Below are positions 35,686 to 46,753 of a DNA stretch of 52,348 nt, piece by piece (position 1 is the stretch's first letter; each line of letters starts with the position of its first letter). The DNA is taken from the NCBI RefSeq assembly GCF_001039355.2, contig NW_019775420.1, forward strand, positions 294,183 to 346,530. The letters are read 5' to 3'. Source of the DNA: Lingula anatina (lineage: Eukaryota; Brachiopoda; Lingulata; Lingulida; Lingulidae). The notes beneath the pieces are model-generated. The model was given only the letters and a program-made list of their open reading frames with translations. It made no database searches and had not been told where the DNA came from. The position numbers and the translations under genes are program-made.

Positions 35686-38600
35686 CCGAAGATTCCTGTG
35701 TCGTAATTTCGAAGATAATTGGTGTATGTGCAATAGCTTGATCAACATGAAAGGACATTTTTCGTGCAGTATTGAGTGCTTTTGTATGAAATGTATGTTT
35801 ACAGCCAAGAATCAGATATAATTTAATCTGAAGAGATGACTAATATACATTGCAGCTAATGTATCGGGGCGATGTGGTCGACTTAGGTTTTTTAAAATGC
35901 AAAATGGCCCAGAAATAAACCATGGCTGCTATTAAACTATATATTTTAGTAGTTTAATTGTGTTTTATATGTAGCCAATCAGTTATTGTCTGATAACCCT
36001 TTCGCTATTTGGACACACAAGCATGCGAATAGCGCTGCAATATATATTTTACGGACATCAATTTGTGGATGACGGAGAACATAAAATGGACATTACTTAA
36101 TAAAAAATTCGCTCTAATTTTGACCATTTTTATCAAATAGTTATTGCATTCATGGTAGGATACATTGTGAATTTTAAGAACGTGTTGCAAGTGTGCCTAG
36201 TAATGTCCTAGGAAATCAAATATCTGAAAACATATTAACTGACGCACTGGTTCTTTATCGCCATGGCATTCAAAACGCAACGCACGGGGGTTTCTATAGG
36301 TTCCTTCTTATACTGTAAGTTAGATAATTTCGTGTATAAGTTAGATCTGGTGCAATCGCGCTTACACACAATAGCAAAATTTTAACTGTCATGATTACTT
36401 TGGTAGTCTGATTCATGTTTATTTTTCTGCCAGAAACCTTGCTTGATCTTTTATCGACCCCGGAGAACTTCGGATAGATAAAAAATATTTCGTGCCATAA
36501 AATCTTTTATATCCGACAACAGGAAAGCCTCTATGATTAAAGGGCAATCTAAAGCCAGCTTTAGCAATAAGACCCAGAAAGGATATTGCAGTAGTAAACA
36601 CTGTCTAATAAGCTTTAATAACATGTTTATGTTTCTTTTATGACCTTAAAATCTATTGTGAAGGAGAGTAAAAGGTTAAGGTGAAGCAAGCCCGCACAGC
36701 GCTCTTAGACATCGTACCTTAGAGCGCTCGCAAACTCATAATTCTAATTACACGCCTCTCTGGATTGGGCCGTGCGCCATTAATAACACAGGGAGAGCAA
36801 ACACTATCTGGAACTTTGGCAGTTGTATTTCTGACGGGCTGCATGTACTTTTCGAGCTAATGTAGCACTAAGGCCTACAACAGATAATTATTTGAAACAT
36901 GGTAGTTATGTAATCTAAATATGTCGATCGAAAACATGTAGTTTCCCCCCATGGTAATGAAAACAGCGAATGGTATGGACCATCAGCATTTTTACTCGTT
37001 TGCATTATCTTGTCGAATACGCAACACATGTCAATTCCAGCAAAGCAGCCTCTCTTGTAATGTAGTCGACGACCTTCTTAACGATCGACCCGATGAGATT
37101 TTTAAAAAAATCGAAGCAAACATATGGATGATGCGCAACAATTGAAGTCTGGTTCCCCGTTGAACGTCTAAATCTCACAATACAGTTGCTCTAAACAGGG
37201 CAATGCTTCATCATTCCACATGCCTTGTTATGCGTACCATCTATCTTACTGAAATCAGAAATGATCAAATCTACCCAAGAGAAAAGAGCAAACGTCTGCA
37301 AAACGGCAAACTATCATTTGCAATAACGAATCTTTGTTTTGATTTTGTTGGCATAACACGAAACAAATAATCGGCAATACAAGGCACGCGGAATATCCCT
37401 GATGCTCTTAAGCCATGTATACCAGAGGCCGAAAAAGTGATGACGTATTTGTTGCCCAAAAATCCTACCCGGACACAGAATTGAAATGTGCCGGAGCTAA
37501 TGAACAGAGAAATATCTATGAACATCTAGTGGAAATCAATGCCCTTTATAGGGTCTAAAAGTGTAGATCCTCACTTGGTCTTATTTTATGGTATCTCCGA
37601 TCCCATGGCGAAGACCCTGACAAGCGGTGTGAAGATTGTAGATAAATGAAATTGCATTGTTTTCATATAGACATAAGGAAGACGAATGAATTGGAGTTGT
37701 TGTGTCATTCTTGATAAGAAATAGAAATCTGAGTCCAATAAAGTATATGATGCCCCACGGGTGACGTTATATTTCCTAGTATAGTTGCAGAACTTTTTTG
37801 AATCAACACAGGTCGTGTATTCTTACTGCTTCCAATCTAAAAATTAGGAATGAATTTTTTCTTTGTCTGTTCGGACACTAGGGACCAGAATTGATTAACG
37901 AAAGGGTTATATTTTCTCATAAGGACAAGTTTACCAGCATGCAATCTTTGGAAGTTTTGTAATATTGCTTTCGGTAAATATGTACATCATTTGGTGATAA
38001 ATTCAATGAATTTCTCTGTAGATCACTCGTCCTCTCGAGTCAAATGCCTAAAAGGCAATTTCCCCAGCTGAACGTACAGTACAAATATCGACTGTGTCTA
38101 TCTGCTTGATTCAAAACGTACATTACAATGTTAAATGCGACTTTTCACTTAAATACAAATATATCAATATAATTTCATACCACCCGTATGAGACTTATTT
38201 AGATAAAAAAAGATAAATTCGACTCATGCCAAATACACAATAAGCCATTTTTAAAACTCTAATACTAGCACGCGTTGAATATGTGCGTTTCAGACGCGTT
38301 TCCCGCATCAGGATTTTTCTCAGATACAGAACATATTACTGTGCTCATTCAGGTGCTTACTACTGTTGAGTTGTTCGAACTCCATCCCCCCCCTCCCCGA
38401 CCTGCAGGAGCTAGCTGGTCACAATGCTATGGCGTCTGGCAAAATAAAAGTCCTCTCTTTATGTCAGGACGTGAATATTCTTGTTTTCTAGTAAAAAAAA
38501 AAAAAGAAAACTGCAAACGATTACAATCTGCGACACCTTGAAGCAATCATGCCAAGCTCACGTCACATCTGGTTAATGAGACTGCACACTGGAGAGCGTT

Positions 38601-39360
38601 TATGTGACAGTCGTCTTATCGGTATTGATTAACTGCCCAGAAATAGAACAAAACATGTCTGTAATCATTATGCAGTTAAAGTGAGACTCCTCGGACTCAA
38701 GCCATACGTGGGCAATGGTTCCGGAAAAAAAACACAGAGGTCACCTGCAAGTCCTTTACCCATTAAGGTGTCTTCTTTTCTACGCTCCCCATTAAAAATC
38801 AGGACAACCAGTGAAACGAAACAAAACCAGATAAATTGCCCATCTCTGTGCCCTTCAGAGCGGCCCTATTTCCCAACAGGGAAGACAGGGGTAGTGCCCA
38901 TCAGATAATACGTAGTATAGTGGCAATTGCCGTCGACTTCTATCTTATGTCTTAAAGATGCATACAAAGTCAATTTTTTGTCACAAAAACCAACCAAATG
39001 CCAGCATATAGTTACAAGTAGTATAATTACATGTAAGAGAATTACCAAAAGGCGTTGTTTAATTTTACCCGAAAATGATGTTTGAACAGATTTTTCTGCT
39101 GGCATTCTAAGCTGTATGTCAATGAGGCAGGAAAGTAGGTCACGAAAGTAGGTTAAATTTACAACCAAAAATTTAAAGAAAGGAGCAGTCTAAAGGTCTT
39201 TTATGGTTGATCGAGTGATCTATTCAGTTTATCCCTTGGCATGTCGAATTTATTTGAGTCATATAAGAATCTAGTAGAAGTGGTTTACATGTGTTACTGG
39301 GAATCCACGCTCCACCAATGCTCGGTTCGTATGTACCTTTAACTCTTGCAAATATTTCCT

Positions 39361-39540
39361 TTAGGCTGTCTTATAGGACTTTATGGGACTCTATATGAAT
39401 TCTATAGGACTATATGGATTTTACAGGGCTATAGAGGGTTCTGGACAGGAATTCTAACGAACGTCCTATAGGAAACACGTTCTACATTTTCCTATAGGAT
39501 TTGGGGCCAATTTCCTATAAGACGTCGTATATCACCCCTT
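39361..39540. repeat. Degenerate TATAGGACT-rich tract
   Basis: Repeated ATAGGACT, CTATAGGA and CCTATAGGA words with irregular spacing. It resembles the word content of the 57-bp minisatellites at 27.3 and 31.3 kb but lacks their regular unit. Confidence 0.6.
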
Positions 39541-42104
39541 TTCCCTAGAATCCGGGACAAGCCACTGTTAAAAAAATTGCAAGTCGTACCAGAAAACATC
39601 AAGATTATGCGTTTTGTGCACGCAGCTCAAGAGGAAGATTAGAACAAAATATGATCATAGTGTAATGAGATCATTGTCTTTTCTACTTAGCGTCCTACGA
39701 GTACAATGACACTGTCTTCACAACATGGTAATGAATGTCAACCGTGTGCCACTGTCTGTTAATGGCATCGTTAATGATGATTAACTTCATTCTTAAGCCT
39801 TTGTACGAGGAAGTGCACTGCATCCCCCTCAACGTTAAGGAAACCCAGAGTATTAAGTACTTTGCCCTATTATTACGATCAAGGTGAACCCATTCGTAGT
39901 TTCCTGTGATTTTCCCTGTAGTTGCATGTACTTTTTTACGTGTTGGCAGTCCAGAATAATTTGGTTTATCTATTAAAGAATCATGCAAATATATGCACCG
40001 CCCTTAATGCCTCGTTAAGATCATACAAATTCCATTTCCATCGATTGTTCTAACCTAACCTATGTTAAACTCGGCCACCTTTCTTTGGGGATAGGCCATA
40101 TTATTTGTATAATATATGCTTTAAATCCATTACGCCTATGGCTTTTGTATTTTAATTCATTTTTCAATCAACAGAAAAATGTAACAAATACGTTACGATG
40201 CCTGCTAGTGGCTGTGGGTGACTGATGCCAAATGAAAAATTGAACAATGGCTGCCCGCTCTTGACAAGCCTTTGCCGTTATACAATAATGAATGGGTATT
40301 CATTATGTCCTCTATCATTTCATTTTCAATGCAAATTTGCACGTTCCAATTCCTTTTTGTACACTGTATGTCACACATCTTGAGTACATATGTATTTTGC
40401 TGTAATTCTTTCATTTCAACCATTGTGTTATTCTTTCCCATAGATAAGCGAGTATTTCCCTGTTATAAAACCACACTGTCAAACAAAATATTCCAGTAAT
40501 ACGGGCATTGTTGCATTGGTTTAATCAGATTACATATCTGGTAAGTTTTTGTCTCTATCGATCGATCTCCAGCACCTCTGCGGTTAATCTTTGACATCAA
40601 GATCGATATAAATTCAATTGAGGTGTTGGTTAACCGCCGTTAGTTTCATAACATAAATATTAAATCCACCCTATACAGTGAAACCTGAAATCTTCCATAT
40701 TCCTGAGATGATCTGAGATGATATTGCGAATCTGGATCAATGTACACTATTAGGCAGAATCATATAACAAAGATACCAATATTTTATATAGTACTTACAT
40801 AATATCTAGAAATTCTAGCCAGCGTCATGTACCAGAGATCGAGGGAGTCCAGTTTCCATTGATCTGTACAGGTAAGCCATGTCCAAGATTTTGAACCGCT
40901 TACGTCACGGCAACCCTTACAAATTTAATGGAGCACAGTTTGTGTGACACTCGCTGCGATTCGAAGGATGAAGTGTTTGCATCAGGAATATAGAAATGGA
41001 ACAATGTTTTGATTTTGGACCAATCGCAGTATTCTTCATGTGTCGAGAAGCCTATTTTCGAGAAATGAATCTCATTTTCGGCTTTGCAATATAGAAATAA
41101 ATGCAACGACATGCTACGGTTGTACTCTATACGGATAGATAGAACGACTAGAAATCCCTATCAACAAAAACAACAGAAAATGAGCACATTATGCAATGAT
41201 GCTTAAGTAACAACGGCTTATTCAAATGCACATAACATCTAAGGATAATAAACGGAAACGTTAACTGTGAAAGTTTTAAAAAATATTGAAACACAAAACA
41301 TCAGATATAAAACAGTTCTGAATTATTTCCCCTAAACATAAGCAAAGATAACGGAATAAACCCCAGCCGTGCTCCAGGTTTTCAAAATTAGTCATATAAA
41401 AACGCCAGTTGCTGTCGTGAGGCGACCTTGTTATTTCTGAACATTGCACAACGGTTCCTTACACAACCCAAAATAAATAGGTGTGCATCAGAGGCAAGCG
41501 TTATTCCAAGAACCACAATGTCACGATTTTCTGATCGATACTAGATCTGGTGACGTTTTCTGAAAGGTGCGCCATTTTCTGAAGCGGATTGTGGGCGCCA
41601 GAGCAGTGCCAGAGGTAGGTTCCTGGTATTAGGAGGGTGAAGGTATAGCATTGATGGTACCTTAACCTTTGCAATCAGACGAAATAAAGAAAAACAATCA
41701 GTCAGTATTTTCAGAGAAGCGAAGGAAACCGCGTAACCGTATTCTAGGTAAGAGAGAGGCGTTCTTTAAGGGCGGCTGTAGGTGGAAGAGAGTGGAAAGC
41801 AAATAGACCATCGCAAACAGTGGTCTGGAGTGGTAGGTATGCATGTACTGAATTGCAGTTTTTTCCTATTTATTCATTAAGTTTAATGTATCAACGAACA
41901 AAAGTCAAGTTTATTCGAGAACGGCACTTGAAGATAAGCAAGTAATGGTTAGTGGTGTTCTTATATGACACGAGTATGTTAAAGGTAACCAATACATCAT
42001 AGAACTTCACTTAGAAAAATGTTGTATTTTTATGAAATGTGTGCCCAATGCAAAACCGTTGGAGATCGTAAAGTGGGTATAGTATTTCACGCTCGAAACC
42101 AATA

Positions 42105-42430
42105 GTGACCCACTTCCAATTTATAAATGCTATCGTTTTCCGAGGTGTGAAAGAAATACTTGTTAACTCAAATGCGACTTATTTCTCATGCGCTTTGCCC
42201 GTGGAACTGATTGTTATGAAACTAACACCTGCATCACAAATGAAATATTTACTTTGTGATGAAGTCGAAGATGAGTTTCATGTTATTTTGAAATACCCTT
42301 AATTTGTCACATCCACCAGATAAATTTTTGCTGAAATGTTTCTTTTATCTAATTTCTTCGGGAAGCAAAGTATTGTTTATCTTAGCACGTTGCAAGAAGG
42401 AATTAGTGTCGGGAAGAGATAATGGGAACC
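42105..42430 (+). pseudogene. Relic of a LINE reverse-transcriptase 3' end
   Basis: The frame ending at 42302 closes with LLCDEVEDEFHVILKYP, which resembles the cysteine-containing tail found near the end of many LINE ORF2 proteins (C...EDEFHFLLxCP). A frame shifted just after the stop continues with LLKCFFYLISSG and VLFILARCKKELVSGRD, matching the helical ending of such proteins. It is a frameshifted fragment with a missing cysteine and clearly dead. The assignment is by pattern only. Confidence 0.45.
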
Positions 42431-43149
42431 CCCGAATATTCCTTCCTACATGTAGCACTGTCATTCCGGGCAAACTGGGGTCTCATAGGGTTAGTACAGG
42501 TTACGTGTAAGCCACAAGTATCGTGACCAGTAAATAGGAGGATTGTCATCTGCACAAATTATGGGAAGCGGACGACATTTCCTAGCCGACTACTATTTCT
42601 GTTACATCACTTACACTTCAACACTTGACGCATTCTTAAAATATAAATAAGAACAATATTAGAGCTCGCATGAATATATAGATTTATCAAATGGTGTCAT
42701 TCTCCAATAAACAGAAATGTCACTTGGTCGGAATGTCTGGCAGAATCAGTTATTTGTTGGCTACTTCTAATTAATATATCTTAGACAGCACTGTGCATTT
42801 GTGATCGGCGAGTATAACAATAAAACCTCGCGTCAGAGCGATCTGTCTCGATCTTTGATCTAAAAACAAACACAAAAATGTTTGCAAGTAGGCAATTGTG
42901 ATCTGATTATTAGAGGAGTCATATTTGCTTGTACATGGTACGATGTCTACAGGATTTTACCAGCCTCACTTTGTTTATGGTGAATTTGCTGTGATTCCTT
43001 ATAATGAACAACAGTTTACGTAAAATATGGATAAGATTATTACATTTAGCCATTTGCCACAAACTTTGGCAGAACACATGACGATTATTCACATTGAAGA
43101 GTGTTGTGAACAAATCAAAATCAGTAAAGTAAAGTAAAAACATTATTAA
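42431..43149. other. Gene-less stretch
   Basis: No coding signal seen. Confidence 0.5.
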
Positions 43150-43256
43150 GTCGAGTACACTGAATGCAATTTAGCGAGAAGAGTTAGATCGATCCAGCAT
43201 AGACCCGCAGAGTTAGATCGATCCAGCTAGTACGATGAGTTCATGGGAACGCTCCT
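43150..43256. mobile_element. MITE, TAA-flanked family, copy 3 (short, inverted)
   Basis: 107 bp. Read on the minus strand it begins GGAGCGTTCCCATGAACTCA and contains CTAGCTGGATCGATCTAACT, as in the copies at 18459 and 33821. The 19-bp AGAGTTAGATCGATCCAGC occurs twice (43180-43198 and 43209-43227). TAA lies next to both ends (43147-43149 and 43257-43259). An internal deletion relative to the other copies is likely. Confidence 0.6.
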
Positions 43257-43346
43257 TAACTCAAACAGTATTGGATGAAATTTGAGGAAATTTTCCGGAC
43301 AGATCATAAATCAGCTAAATGTCTTGACGTCTCTCTGCGCTCTCTG

Positions 43347-43441
43347 AGTGCCTTTCTAGTTAGAATAATAATAATAATAACTATAATAATAATTATTATT
43401 ATTATCTTTATTATTATTATTATTATAACCAGAAAGGCACT
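43347..43441. repeat. Inverted repeat enclosing (AAT)/(ATT) triplets
   Basis: AGTGCCTTTCTAGTTA (43347-43362) and its near complement TAACCAGAAAGGCACT (43426-43441) enclose AAT then ATT triplets, so the whole 95 bp can form one hairpin. A further (ATT) run follows to about 43510. Confidence 0.8.
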
Positions 43442-43468
43442 TTTATTATAATTAGAAAGACTTAATAA

Positions 43469-43511
<43 letters not shown>

Positions 43512-44127
43512 GCTTTGTAAAAAGGCCAAACGTACGTCCTTCAATGAAAGCTCGCGTGGGCAAAACCAGGGCTTACCTCAGACGACTTGCAATGTCAAAG
43601 AACAAGTCCACACGTGTCAAGACATGTTTTTAAATCACGCCCACAGGTAATTAGCAGCTCAACTGAAAGGATTAACGAGAACGCTAGCTCTGACACTAGT
43701 TTATGTAAAAATGAGTCTGTACGTACTAACGCTTCAACTGTCTCTTTGTCCCGAAGAGGTATTGCATAATGTTGGTAAAATACCGATTTGGAATAAATTA
43801 CCGATTGGAACAACCATAACCTCTTTATTGCATTGCCTAATATAATATAATATCGTGACCATAGGGCAGGAAAAATATAATATATTTAGATTCACTGCAG
43901 TGTTTTGGCAGTGTAATAAAAATAAACAAATCGACAAAAATTTTAAATAAATGAGAAACGCGAGTCATGCAGCAGAGAAAATTGTCATAAATAAGCCAGG
44001 GACATATTCGTCAATATTTAGTTTAACATCAATCTGTGGCCCTGGAAGAGAGTGGCTCTGGGGCAGGGGTGGGTCGTGGGGGGGGAGGAGTTTATGCCTG
44101 CGTTTGCTGAATCTTTCTTATCAAAGT

Positions 44128-44176
44128 TAAACGAGTCCGCGCTGGAAATGATCAGGGTGGGAAAGGAAGGAAAAAA
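44128..44176 (+). repeat. Exact 49-bp repeat, copy 1
   Basis: Identical to 44477-44525 (contains CGAGTCCGCGCTGGAAATGA). In one frame both read NESALEMIRVGKEGK. The sequence after it differs between the two copies. Confidence 0.93.
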
Positions 44177-44476
44177 ACAAATTAAAAAATTATTAAATGC
44201 TTTAGATTTTCCGTAAACTCCACTTGGTGGTAAAAAAAGCGACAGTTGATCTACTAATGCCTAGTAATACTACTAAAATGGCAAGGTGCAGAGCACAAAA
44301 ATGACTGCATCTTCACATCACTTCAATATCACAATTTTCTCGGTGTCATATTATTCAGTGTTCATTAGTCAATTTAAAATAATTGCAGGGAGGGGATTGT
44401 CCAGGAATTGTCCATGTGGGGGAGGGGGCTGATTTGGGAAACCCACACCGGTGCTTTTGCACGAGCACAATATATA

Positions 44477-44574
44477 TAAACGAGTCCGCGCTGGAAATGA
44501 TCAGGGTGGGAAAGGAAGGAAAAAACTACCAAGTTATCTTTGAACCAGTTATTGTACATGTCACCAGATTATGA
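44477..44574 (+). pseudogene. Exon-like fragment ending in a stop, unrecognised
   Basis: The frame reads NESALEMIRVGKEGK then NYQVIFEPVIVHVTRL and a stop at 44572-44574. The second half recurs at 45104-45153 with only conservative differences and the same stop. It looks like the 3' end of a coding exon in a duplicated gene fragment, but I recognise no family and find no matching 5' exons. Confidence 0.3.
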
Positions 44575-45097
44575 TTAATCTTCTCTTATAGAAAATTTTA
44601 ATGTATAATTTACAGTATATATTTACATTTTAAATATGAAATGAATAATATCTTATCATATCATATCAAAGAATACTTACGTGGGCAGAAGCTGATCTAA
44701 CCTACCTCAGGCACGTGCACCTTACGTCATACCACTTTAAAAGGCACATCCCGCCCATAGGTAATTAGCACTTTACTGAGAAAAAGACGAGTTTATCAAA
44801 GGGTGATGCTTTAAAGCGTAACACAGTGCCTCATATGTCACTTTCTCAACAGAGTTGCTGAAAACTGTAGGTAAAACTAGCGATTTGTACTTTTGATATA
44901 ATTATAATTCCTGTTTAGATTGCTTGAGTGCTGACTTCAGGACAGGGTAGCTATAATAGAATGTTTTTGGATTCACTGTAGTGTTTTAACAGTGTGGTTA
45001 GAAATAATTTATTAAAAACGAGGTAGAAAAAGACGTGACTACTCTATCATGTGTATACACGTGTTTTCGTTAACAGTGCTATTTTCTTTCCTTCCAG

Positions 45098-45153
45098 GCG
45101 ATCATTACCAAATTATCTCTGAACCAGTTATTGTACATGTCACCAGATTATGA
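45098..45153 (+). other. Possible exon behind a strong splice acceptor
   Basis: TTTTCTTTCCTTCCAG ends at 45097, a good acceptor. The frame after it reads GDHYQIISEPVIVHVTRL, then a stop at 45151-45153, parallel to 44526-44574. It could be the terminal exon of an unrecognised gene, a relic of one, or an alternative 5'UTR exon of the granin-like gene 170 bp downstream. Confidence 0.35.
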
Positions 45154-45271
45154 TTCATCTCCTCAATGACCTGTGATTTTTTATCTTGACGTCTTATTCA
45201 TGTGTTGTTCTCGATGTTCATGTGTACGTAACATGGCCCAATTCAATTTTACATTTCTTTCCACATATCAG

Positions 45272-45313
45272 GGACGTGAAGAAACCGACTGGACATCCAA
45301 GACCGAAGCAGTC
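45272..45313 (+). other. 5'UTR part of the first coding exon
   Basis: The acceptor TTTCTTTCCACATATCAG ends at 45271, so at least one upstream non-coding exon is expected. The frame is open back through this acceptor to 45173, but the signal peptide places the start at 45314. Confidence 0.6.
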
Positions 45314-46699
45314 ATGAGGACCACGGCCTACCTTCTGCTTGTGTTTGTGACATCGAACGCTTACGTTGTCCGGCGGCGTGACCCCTTTGACGACCAGGAA
45401 TCCATGAGGGACGCCCTCGAAGCCTTGGAAAGCCGCCGACTGGGGGACGGGGGTCAATACTACGACGCAGCCAGCCAAGGTGTTCCATACGACGAGTTTG
45501 AGGATGGTGAAGGTTACGAAAATACCGATCCATATCTTCTACAGAACCTTCTGGATGAGTCCCGCCTAGGGCAGGGAGACGAAAGCTACGGCGGAGATGA
45601 AGAATTCGATCCATACCCACCCTTTGAATCCCCGTCATACGGCGACGGTGCTATGTCTCCAACAAACAGCGATGATTTCGTGGGGATGGGACAGGGGGCA
45701 CCACGAGAAGAACCAGTCACACGGGAGGAGCTCGAGGACCTCTTCAAATCCGTAAATGACCAGTACCAGGATCAGGATCATGACTCGGCCCAACCTTTGA
45801 AGTTATCCCTAAAGAAGAAATATCAACCTTCCCCAAAACAATTTAAAAATTCCAACTCTTTAACGGACACGAAAACTCGCCTAAAGAACATGAACCCACA
45901 ACAGATGCAGGCGCTGCTGGACGAACTACGAGCGGAGGCTTCAAGGGAGGAAAAGCGAAACACCGCCAAGAAGTCAACCTCCGGAGGTGACTCCCTTCAG
46001 AAAGTCAATCAAGAAGAACTTAACTCCATATTTGGGTCAGCTGGGATTAAAAAAAGTGTCAAGAAAGCGACCAAAGAGGACGTGCCCAGTAACGAGGAAA
46101 TGACCAAGAAACGCAAGCGTTCTGGCACAGATGGACTTAACAGTCGGAACCAAAACAGTGGCACTGATGACGTCATAGGAGATGCATCAACGAAAAACGG
46201 GGACGACCTCGACTTCAGAAAGCTTTATCAACAAACCGACTTAAAGGCCAACCTCCTTCAAAGAGAAAACGAATACCTAACAGATGCCTTGGATTTGGCA
46301 ACATTGAGCCAGTTGAAGGGTGGAAACGACCTGGTCCCCAAGGAGGCAGACAACCTACAGAAAGCGATGGAAATCGAGTCGTTGATTGGTCGCCTGGAGA
46401 GGAACATGGTGCAACAGATAGGAGTTGATCTACATGCCGATGGGGAGCACCAGGACGAAAATGATGAAGAGAAAAAGTCGAATTTGGAAGATCTTGGTAA
46501 GTCATTTCCGTGAAAATGATTTCTTAAGAACAGAACTTTCTTTCTCCAGCCATTTGCCTGCTTTCCACTGCTTCCTACTCACTCTCACTCTCTCTCTCAC
46601 ACACACACACATACATACACACATTCACACTCGCGCGTAATGTACGACATAATGTTATCTTACCAGTATATTCTGGTAAGCGTTTGTTCACCCCAAACG

Positions 46700-46753
<54 letters not shown>

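Larger units (their letters stand above)
34036..42104. other. Gene-less stretch
   Basis: No open frame with recognised domains. A GTGAGT donor-like site after ACTCCAG at about 34675 might end an unannotated UTR exon. It also contains a 75-bp-spaced repeat (35555-35690) and TAGGACT-rich DNA (39361-39540). Confidence 0.45.
43563..45040. repeat. Diverged local duplication upstream of the granin-like gene
   Basis: About 43563-43965 and 44690-45040 align in the same order. They share ACCTCAG, AGGTAATTAGCA, CGATTTGxA, GGCAGG/GACAGG, then GATTCACTGCAGTGTTTTGG or its variant GATTCACTGTAGTGTTTTAA. Between and after them lie exact and near repeats listed separately. Divergence is high, so the event is old. 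Confidence 0.65.

Noticed and set aside
10391-45271. CRISPR arrays, rRNA or tRNA genes
   Set aside because: None seen; repeats here are tandem satellites, MITEs and microsatellites of animal type.
45173-45313. Upstream start extending the granin-like protein by 47 residues
   Set aside because: Crosses a good splice acceptor at 45271, and the signal peptide begins at 45314.
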